Part shown: piece by piece, positions 55,705-64,000 of the stretch
Numbering within the stretch: position 1 is the first letter of the stretch
Layout: each line of letters begins with the position of its first letter
Translations under genes and position numbers: made by a program
Assembly: GCA_023614405.1 (NCBI GenBank)
Contig: CM042689.1
Coordinates: 284,649,533 to 284,713,532, forward strand
Direction: 5' to 3'
DNA from: Avena insularis
Taxonomy: Eukaryota > Streptophyta > Magnoliopsida > Poales > Poaceae
Length of the DNA: 64,000 bases
The notes under the pieces: generated by a model
Told to the model about the DNA's origin: nothing
What the model saw: the letters and a program-made list of their open reading frames with translations, nothing else
The model's database searches: none

Positions 55705-57615
55705 TGTTGGAGATATGCCCTAGAGGCAATAATAAATGTAGTTATTATTATATCTTTATGTTTATGATAAATGTTTACATTCATGCTATAACAGTATTAA
55801 CAAGGAAACATTAATACTTGTGTGATTTGTAAACTAAAATAGAGTCCCTAGTAAAGCCTCTTTATAATACTAGCTTGTTGGTTAATAAATGATTGTGGTT
55901 TCCCTATCATGAACATTGAGATGTTATTAACAACAAGGTCATATCGTTAGGAGAATGATATGACGGACATACTCCTATAGATAAGCGTAGCATAAAGATC
56001 AAGTCATTTTAATAGTTCAATTGCTATATGCTTTCTGATACATAGTAACCTAATTCCTTCGACTATGAGATCATGCCTATCACCATCACCGGAAGGATGC
56101 TTTGATGACATCAAACACCACACCGTAACTGGGTGGCTATAAAGGTGGCATTGAGTGTTTGGAAAGTATGGGTTGAGACACATGAATCAAGAGTGGGATT
56201 TGTCCATCCATATGACGGATAGATATACTCTGGGCCCTCTTGGTGGAATGTCATCCAATTGGCTTGCAAGCATGTGACTGGCTCACAAGGGATTACATAC
56301 TACGGGAACGAGAAAAGAGTACTTATCAGTAACGAGGTTGAACTAGGTATGCAGAGATACCGACGATCAAAACCTCGGATAAGTAAACTATCGTGAGACA
56401 AAGGGAAATTGGTATCGTATGTAAGTGGTTCATTCGATCGCAAAGTAATCGTAGAAATATGTGGGAGCCATATGAATTTCCAGATTCCTCTATTGGTTAT
56501 TGTTCGGAGAACTGTCTCGATCATGTCCGCATAATTCACGAACCGTAGGGAGACACACTTAAGGATTCGATGTTGTTGAGTAGTTATGAAATGATGAGTA
56601 AGAGACCGAATGTTGTTTGGAGTCTCGGATGGGATCCGGGATATCACGAGGAGATCCGGAATGGTCCAGAGAATAAGATTCATATAAGGAAAGTCCTGTT
56701 TCGGGGTTGGAGAATGGTTCCGGTGTTTTCATCGGGAATGTTCTAGAAGGTTCCGGAATGTCCGGCACTCCGGAGGGGAAGGGTACATGAATGTGTCATA
56801 ACAATTTGGAATGGTTGCATCATGTACTAGGTGTCATCGCTGAGCAAAATAAAGGGATAAATCAAATCCTAGTTTGAAAAGTCAAACGCCAATTTGAAAA
56901 GTCAAACGGCAAGTTTGCTTGGTGGAGGGAGAGTAGGAAACCTACTTGGGGAGGAAGTCCCTCTCCCTCCACCGCCGGCCTTGGAAGACGAGTTGGGGAG
57001 GGACTCCCCTCCCCTTGGCCGCGCCCTCCCACCTATAAAAGGAGGGGTAGGGCTGCCCCTCTAGACCTACACCTTGCCTCACCAAAACCCTAGCCCTAAG
57101 CCGCCGGCGCCACCACCTCCTGCTGCTGCCGCCAACTTGGGCTTCCCCAAGCCCTAGCGGTCGGCCTATCCCTCTCTCCTTGGTGTGTCTAAACCCTAGA
57201 TCACCGAGGCCTCTCTCATAGTCCACCATACTCGCTCCGGCTTAAGGCGAAGCCCTGCGAGATCTCCCCTCTACTTCCGGTACCACGCCGTCGTGCTACC
57301 GGAATCGCGAGGAGAGTGCTACAACCTCTGCTGCCTGCTGGAACAAGGGAGAGGAAGGTCTTCATCGAGTACCGAACGTGTGACCGACTGCGGAAGCGCT
57401 GCTGGAACGCAGCGCCGGAAGGATCGTCTACACGATCTTGAGATCGGGAAGAGTACGATTACATCACCCACGAGAATCAGCTCTCGTTAAACACTTTGGA
57501 ATCCTCGAGGGTGAGTTATTCTATCGACTCGTTGCTACAATCTAGTAGATAGATCTTGGCTTGTTTGTTTGTATGAGGTAGAAATTTTTTGTTTTCCATG
57601 CTACTAACCCCTACA
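55705..57615 (+). mobile_element. Solo LTR of an Angela/BARE-type copia element (1911 bp)
   Basis: Starts TGTTGGAGATATGCCCTAGA and ends CTACTAACCCCTACA, flanked by perfect gctcc duplications (55700-55704, 57616-57620). The uninterrupted LARD sequence at about 37128-37140 (actgctccaactc) confirms the empty site. Length, start and end fit BARE/Angela LTRs. No internal domain is present, so LTR-LTR recombination removed it. Short ORFs inside are not supported as genes. Confidence 0.95.
57033..57042 (+). promoter_or_regulatory. TATA box of the Angela-type solo LTR
   Basis: CTATAAAAGG in a GC-rich context about 1.33 kb into the LTR, followed by a C/T-rich, GC-rich leader. Confidence 0.8.
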
Positions 57616-58623
57616 GCTCCAACTCTAGCAACCTCTCCCTATAAGCCCCATCCACCCCTCACTCTCTCTCTCTGGATAGTACTCCTGCCCTCTCCGTTTC
57701 TTCGTGCGTCTAACGACACCCTTCGTTTGTCTTAGCACGCACCATAGCTTCGCCAACGACGACAACCTGTGCACGCCGAGGCCAGTAGCAGCTCCGGCGA
57801 GGAATTGTTGTCACGTCCGAGCACTCCTGGCCTCCCCACGACCTCCTCGAGCATCAGAACGTCGCAATGAACATGGTGAGCATCTCCGTTCTCTCTCTCG
57901 CTTCATATCTTGCCGGAAACATCACTGCCCGAGCGTCGCCTCTACGCACTATCGTTGAGCGCCACCAGTTAGTGGTCGCATGCTCAACCACCGTTAGATC
58001 CAGATCCAGCGGCATAGATAGAATCACTTAACGAAAGGGTATCGTTTGGTGTGTGTCGTGCGATTCGCTTTAGATCCAACAGCCCACGTTAGTCTATCCA
58101 ACTGAACCGGTACCATCCAGTAAGAACGTAATGCGTGGCCCAGACTTCATTTTAAAAACAGAAACATTTCTATTTAGTGTTTGGATTTGAAAAATTCATA
58201 ACTTTTGCTCCACACGTCCAAAATTTGCAAATTTTATATCATTGGAATCAGAAAAAGAAACAACCATGCCCTTAGTTTAGTATTTTGCTTCTGGAAAATA
58301 GGGTGTTTGCAGAAACATTTCTAGGCTTATTTTGTGTATAAAATTTATTCTAAATATGATTTTAGGGTAAAATCTTTTGTAAAGGGTTTGTATTGAACGT
58401 ACTGACCATAAAAACCAACTTTTGGATTTAAAAGTATATTTTGTGACACTAAGGAATTATTCCTTGAATGAAAGCATTTCTAGTAAAACAAAAATGTTGA
58501 TTATGTTTTTAAAATGCTTTTTGAGTAAAACCTTTTGAAAATGGTTTGATTTAAACTCTCTCACCCTAAACACTAAGTTTTGGATTTAAAAATGTATTTG
58601 ATTAACCCTAGAAAATTATTACT
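57616..58623 (+). repeat. LARD-R 3' LTR, segment 2
   Basis: Continues the LARD LTR (aligns with about 37129-38133), including the putative exon 1 frame (VRLTTPFVCLSTHHSF ... ASERRNEH) that stays open to the donor near 57877. Ends with ttact (58619-58623), the left duplication of the Gy2 solo LTR. Confidence 0.92.
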
Positions 58624-59891
58624 TGTAACATCCCAAAAATATGAAACTTAGATCATCAAACTGTAATCATCAAATTTAGGATTAACAAAAACTTTTCTAA
58701 ATAAAAATATGAAAGCATGCATATGTGTAAGCATGACAATTTGGATTCTTTTGAATTGCCATGATTGTGTGTTTCCTTGCTTGTAAAAGGATGCTTAGGT
58801 GAAATAAACATCATCTAAACAATCCCCACACTTTTCCCAAAGACAAATAAATCAAAACAAACAAAATAAGAGAATGGTCACTTTGGCCAAATTAACTCAC
58901 ATGCCTACTTTGGCTATCTCTAACTTTCAGAACTTAACAGAAACTTATTTGGATCTTTGCACCCCTTGATAGTACTCATAACAAAGTATCAAGGCCCACC
59001 TTGTGATCTTCCAGAAACATTCAAATGCATAGTTTAAATGATAGTTTAAAATTGAATCTATATCATATTGGAAGATCCCACTTTTTCAAAAACCACTCAA
59101 ATAAGCTCAGCTTTCAAAACCCAAGCATCTACAGACTCACCAGCACATGCCTAGCACATCCACCAAAAATCTTTTCAAAATTAAAAACTTGAATTCATGC
59201 GGCCATTTCATCAAACACCTTGCTGATTCAAATCAAACAAAATCAAAACACTATAGTGTGCAGTGTTTTGATCCTAACTTGTTCCCTCTCTGGACACCAC
59301 TAGCCTTAGTAGATCATCTAGCAAACTTACCTAATCACTAGCCCCACTGTAAGCTAGCCATTTTCATCAATGGTGAACAACCCGAGAGCACCATGGTCAC
59401 CCCAGTGTGGACAGCAAGCTACAAGCAACACTAGCCTCGCCAACCTTATCTGGGAGCAAGCTAGCACCCCACCGCCACTCCCTGTCCCAGCCGCGAGCGA
59501 TGCCAGCCCCTAGACCACATGCACAGACCATGCCAAGCTTCTCTGCAACCATGCCGAGAGCGCGCCCCGTGCGCCACGCTCGACAGACGCCCACAGACCG
59601 CGCGCCGCCCTTGCCGCGTGCATATGTGATCACCACCGTCCCAGCAACCCCGCAGACACGCCCGTTCGCCGCCGCGCGGACCACGCGAGCTGTGCATCAT
59701 TAAAATTTTCCGTCGGGCACGCGCAGAGCACCGCAGCGTTCCGACCAATCCGCACCGCCGCACGCCTTGCCACCACGCCGTTGAGCTTCACCAGGGAGCA
59801 CAGAAACACCCCTACCGTCGCCCGCGCCGATAGCCCTCTGTGCCGTCGACCACGACGAGCTTAGCTTGCGCCCGTCGGTCCCCTCTCGCCA

Positions 59892-59901
59892 CTATAAATA
59901 G
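59892..59901 (+). promoter_or_regulatory. TATA box of the Gy2 solo LTR
   Basis: CTATAAATAG followed by AGGCCTCCCCC, at the U3/GC-block boundary. Confidence 0.8.
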
Positions 59902-61050
59902 AGGCCTCCCCCGCTCGAATTATTCACACCATTCCACTCCCCTCTCACCCAGAACCACCCCGCCTCAGTCCCAGAGCAAGGCGAGCAGCGCATCGCCGGA
60001 ATTTGGCCGGAGCCCGCCGCTGCTGGAGAAGAAGGAAGCCATCGATTGGAGCCGCCCCAGGAGAAGCTGCCGGTACCAGGAGGTTCGCCATCGTCGACTT
60101 CGTCGTTCGCCCGCATCGTCGACCCTCGCCTGAGCCCCGGTGAGCCTCCTACGACCCCCACCTGCCGCGTTAGGCTTCTTTCTCGCCGGCGCTGCCCGAC
60201 ATGGACGATGAACCAGAGTCGTTGGATTAGAACTAGATCCAACGCAGCACGTTTCCTCGTACCGCTTCGCACCCCCCGTCTCACTGACACGTGGGGACAA
60301 CAACTTAACCAGCCCGCGTAAGCACTATGCGTAGCAGGCCGGCCCATTTGCTCTTCCCGCGCAGCCCACCCGTTTGAATTTGGATTTTTCCATTTTCATT
60401 GAAACATAGTTCTGTACCTAGTTTCAAAAATCAACCCAGCTTGATTCAGTGAACCAAATTGAATGAAACCAATTTTGTTAGAAAGGTCTAGAAATGCTGA
60501 ATCCAAGCCTATTGGATTCAAATCATTTGAATCTGTAGATCACCATTGGTAAAAATAACAAGGCAAAAGCTTTTCTGCATTCAAACATTTTTCAAATTTA
60601 AACCATAATAGCTTTTGAGTTGATTCCAACTCTCAAAAATCACATTTGATCATACCTTTCAGAATATATAAAAAAATATGGGTTTACTTACAGAAATAAT
60701 GTTCAAGTAATAAAAGAATGCCACATAAGCATTTCTAGTCACTTTATTTAATTGAAATAAAAGGTTAAATCTTATTAAATTGTGACACCACTTTAAATTA
60801 CATTCCCATGTACTGAAATGTGCGGTGATGACATGTGTCAACATGATCCCATGTTTAGTTTGGAGAATATTAAATCTTCAATAGTTTTTTAATGAGTAGA
60901 AATTACTTTTCTAAAAATAAAAGAAATTAAACCAAGCTTTAATCTTGTAATGTTAGTGATGATGCTAGATCATATATAGAACACCTTTGTGTGATGATTT
61001 AAAGTAGTTAAGTATTGTTTGGTGATTGTGTGCCTCGTATTTATTCATAG

Positions 61051-61137
61051 ACGCTAGTACCAACCAAGGATACGAGGAGGAAGGAGGATACTACGAAGAA
61101 GAAGCCGAGGAGAATTTCAACCACTGCTCTGCACAAG
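61051..61137 (+). other. Candidate LTR exon 2 (87 nt) with GC-type donor, Gy2 solo LTR
   Basis: Follows TTTATTCATAG and ends GCACAAG before GCAAGC. It is open in phase 1, encoding the same Glu/Tyr-rich segment as in Gy2a and Gy2b. The upstream GC block is open in the matching frame (LPVPGGSPSSTSSF ... VDPRLSP) to the donor at 60140, but no ATG is visible in that frame. Confidence 0.5.
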
Positions 61138-62618
61138 GCAAGCTAACACTTGCAATTAGTAGAGTTAAATAACCTATGCAATGCACTAAGCATGCTTGGT
61201 TAGATACATTTGATGATACCCAATCCTAGTTTTACTTGGAAGGTTTATACTTTATTTCTTTATCAAAGCTCTTACTTAGAGTTTACTGCAATAAATTGTA
61301 GATATTAGAAAGATAATTGAAGGTTGCATAAATAGCATAAAACTTGGCCTAAGCTAGATAATCTTTATGTCATCCTAAGGCATGAGATTGAACTTAGTAA
61401 AACTCCACTAGTTTACCACCCCTCATTAGTACTTACCCCCACTTGTAGATGCTAGTGCTAAGCATAAATCTTGATCAACTTTAGATAGGAATACTTGGTG
61501 AAAATGGTTATGAAAACCTTGGAATGATGGATCATTCTATTGAAATGTTTTGGACATGTGTTTTCCGAACACCAGATGATTTTTGGTGATGAAAATGTTG
61601 AGGCATGAGCCTTAGCCCTTTATAAAACTGATGGTTGTCTGGATGCGATACCATCCCAATTTTACCGTACAACCACAATACCCGAAAATTGGGTAGGGCT
61701 TGACTGGAAACTTATATACCTTAGTATTAGTTCCCTCACGGCCAAGGTCTAAGCTGAGTCTACCTTGTGAATATTGTCCACCTGTGTATTACCCAAGATG
61801 ACAGTTGGTCATGGTTGGGAGGCCAAACTCACATGAGAGGTGCTTATACTAAGGTGTGTAATTGAAAGGTTAGGATTGATTATCCGCATACTGAGTATGG
61901 TGAATTCAGGATTTGTTCCTGACGGATGTATCGAATGTTGTGGTGAAAGTGTACAATCTCTGCAGAGTGTCAAACTATTCGAATAGCCGCGTATGCAGTT
62001 ATGGACAGTTGGAGTGGCCATACTGTTCCCCCGTCATATGTTTTCAAAATGACTTGTGAAATGGATTAAGATTTTGACTTGACCACAACAAAGTTGTGAT
62101 ATGAAATACAAGTTCCCACTTAGGTGTTATAAAACTTCAACTAGCTTTCTTCATTTCTGAACTTAGTAGAGGTAAATCTGGCTTTTTGCAAAACAACCAT
62201 AGAGCTTAGTGTCCTACTAAAAAACCCCCTTCACTTGTTAGTATTAGTTTGCGAGTACTTAAAGAGTACTCATGGATTTGTCCCTGGCTATTCCCGTGGC
62301 CAGACTATGAATAGGAGTACCAGGAGGATGGACCCCAGGAAGGTTACGACAACTAGGATCATCTCCCATCGTCAGCATTGCCTGTGACCCCGAAGATGGA
62401 GCTTCGCCTACGCTACCGTTATTATTACGTATTTCTGCTGCTTGAGTTGTATTAAGAACTGGATCATGAGATCCTTATTTGTGTAAGACCTTATGTATGG
62501 TTTGTAATGGATGATGTACTATGGTATCCAAATCTGTTATGTCTCGCAAAAATGGTAATCCTGGGATTGCGATGTATGGCATAACAGACATCTGGGATTA
62601 AAAATCCGGGTGTTGACA

Positions 62619-64000
62619 TTACTTTGATTAAATGCATTTTTAGTAAAATAAAAATGTTGCTTTGATTTTAAAAATGATTTTTGGATGAAACCCCTTGTAA
62701 ATGGATTTTCTCTAAACACTTTGATCCTAAACACTAACTTTGTGTTTAAAAATATATTTGGCAAACACTATAAACTATTACTTGGATTTAAATCATTTCT
62801 AGCAAAACAAAAATGATTTAAATGGCCCATTTTCACTAACTTGATTTTAAATGGTTTTTCCACTTTTATAAATGACCAATAGGTGTTTTAAAATGTTTAT
62901 AGCCTATTCGAAACCACTTTTCCAAATAAAACAATATTTTGCATGCATGCTTCCATGCATTTTTTGTTTTCTTTATTTTATGTGGTGAATTGTTTGAATG
63001 CTAGATTGAATTTGTACCTTGATTGAATTGTAGTGAACTTTGAAGAGTGTGACAATTGCAAGATCAAGGAGTGAACCTATATTCTCAACTAAAAAGGCAA
63101 GTGGTGCTTCATACATTTTTTCCTATTATTTTCACTATGCATAAGTGATATTTTGAGTAGGACTTGCATGGAAATTTTACTAAGTATGCTATGCCATGGG
63201 AAATCCTAGTAGATGATGCCTTAGTAGAATTTTCCCTAAGTTAAGATTATTGCTACTATTATGCTTAGCCTAGCTAGTAGAAAACAAGGGTGGATTAAAT
63301 TCATGCTATGAAATATTTCTAAGTCTTTTGACTTATGTTTTTGCTTAATAAAACAACTAAGTGAATGAAACACCTGGGTGGAATGGTAATTGCTTGGATG
63401 GATTTTTGTTGAGTGGTTACCAGGGCCCCATTTTCATGGCTACCCTGTGTATCTCACTTGTGGAATGCCACCCAGGAACAAAGATATTTGAGATGTCAAA
63501 TATTGAGAAGCTTCAAGTGGAGCCACATGGCAATATGGGCTCTGCCTAGATCATATAGGTTGCAATAACTTAGCCAGATGGACAGTTGCTGGTAGGGGTG
63601 ATAGGATGGAGAGCGTCCATTTGGTCTAAGGGAAGGCTTCTGAAAGATCTTGTCTCGATGCATGTTGAGTCTTGTGGGTAAAGTGCACCACCTCTCGAGA
63701 GAGAATCTAAGTACTTAGTCGTGTCCCCGGCAATGGACAATTTGAGCATCAAGACATGGAAGCTATCAAGGATCTCCTCATTCCAATTTCTAAGTTAAGA
63801 ACTTGTGGTTGAACAAGGGTAAAGGATCTTAAATTTTTAATTGGTAGATGCCTTGGGTGATTTTTGACAAACAAAAAATCCTTAGTGTTTTCAAATGATA
63901 AGAAAAATCTATTTTGAGAAAAGCAAGCCTAAGCTCCACTTATCCAAATGCATATAGATGGTAGATACCACTATTCTACCATAGTATCACTTGCCAATAC
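62619..64000 (+). repeat. LARD-R 3' LTR, segment 3 (continues past window)
   Basis: Resumes the LARD LTR at the position matching 38129 and follows it to about 39474. It contains exon-2-like 63034-63096. The ORFs at 63361-63752 are not supported as genes. Confidence 0.92.

Larger units (their letters stand above)
58624..62618 (+). mobile_element. Solo LTR of the Gy2 family (3995 bp)
   Basis: Starts TGTAACATCCCAAAAATA and ends CCGGGTGTTGACA, with perfect ttact duplications on both sides (58619-58623, 62619-62623). Same family as the Gy2a and Gy2b LTRs but in opposite orientation. Shows the full LTR plan: U3 with TATA at 59892, exon-like GC block, candidate donor 60139/60140, exon 2 61051-61137, acceptor 62255/62256 and terminal frame to 62356 (here with one internal TAG). 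Confidence 0.95.
35504..64000 (+). mobile_element. LARD-R: large-LTR non-autonomous element with three nested insertions
   Basis: A plus-strand copy of the LARD family: 5' LTR 35504-39817, primer site, internal region 39818-40020 plus 52459-54076 (about 1.8 kb once Gy2b is removed), polypurine tract, and 3' LTR from 54077 to beyond 64000. The internal region has no protease, RT or integrase, only a zinc-knuckle ORF. By alignment to the 5' LTR about 340 bp of the 3' LTR lie outside the window. It is inserted in an Angela-like LTR. Confidence 0.88.

Noticed and set aside
55735..56500. Possible autonomous copia insertion at 55705
   Set aside because: No internal domain; LTR start and end are flanked directly by gctcc duplications, so it is a solo LTR.

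Overview
This window is intergenic, retrotransposon-filled DNA from a large grass genome. The BARE/Angela-type Ty1/copia sequences (LTR start TGTTGGAGATATGCCC), very long-LTR chromodomain Ty3/gypsy elements and dense nesting point to Triticeae (wheat, barley, rye, Aegilops) or a close Pooideae relative; I cannot name the species. I see no host gene, rRNA, tRNA gene or CRISPR array. Essentially every base can be assigned to one of nine nested LTR elements. The element labels below are mine.

Layout, left to right. 1-4974: part of LARD-L, a large-LTR derivative on the minus strand (internal end 1-373, LTR 374-4974), inserted into the 3' LTR of Gy1. 4975-15163: Gy1, a minus-strand chromodomain gypsy (Tekay/Del-like) with ~3.07-kb LTRs, two extra ORFs upstream of gag, and a decayed gag-pol. 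15164-35442: Cop1, a minus-strand BARE/Angela-like copia element that is the oldest layer here. Gy1 sits in its 3' LTR, Gy2a (16421-30281) in its RNase H region, and an Angela-like plus-strand LTR fragment (35443-35503) in its 5' LTR. 35504-64000: LARD-R, a plus-strand copy of the LARD family (5' LTR 35504-39817, 3' LTR from 54077 past the window edge). It has itself received Gy2b (40021-52453), a solo Angela-type LTR (55705-57615) and a solo Gy2 LTR (58624-62618).

Perfect 5-bp target-site duplications bound Gy2a (aaaca), Gy2b (gactt), the Angela solo LTR (gctcc) and the Gy2 solo LTR (ttact), so the order of insertion can be read directly. All gag-pol frames of Gy1, Gy2a, Gy2b and Cop1 carry stops and frameshifts; none looks able to move by itself.

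The most unusual signals concern expression of the gypsy families. (1) All three long-LTR families (Gy1, Gy2, LARD) carry, after the promoter inside the LTR, what looks like a split gene: a GT donor, then a small internal exon of 60, 63 or 87 nt (always a multiple of three, same phase) ending in AAG and followed by a GC-type donor GCAAG, then an acceptor and a short, often acidic reading frame. (2) Almost every gypsy and LARD ORF begins with an ATG placed immediately after a pyrimidine-rich CAG or TAG, i.e. a splice-acceptor-like site. (3) Gy1 and Gy2 carry homologous extra ORFs between the primer-binding site and gag, with a globular N-half, a coiled coil and (in Gy2) a very acidic tail. Together these suggest a spliced, multi-mRNA expression programme. 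That is inference and needs transcript data.
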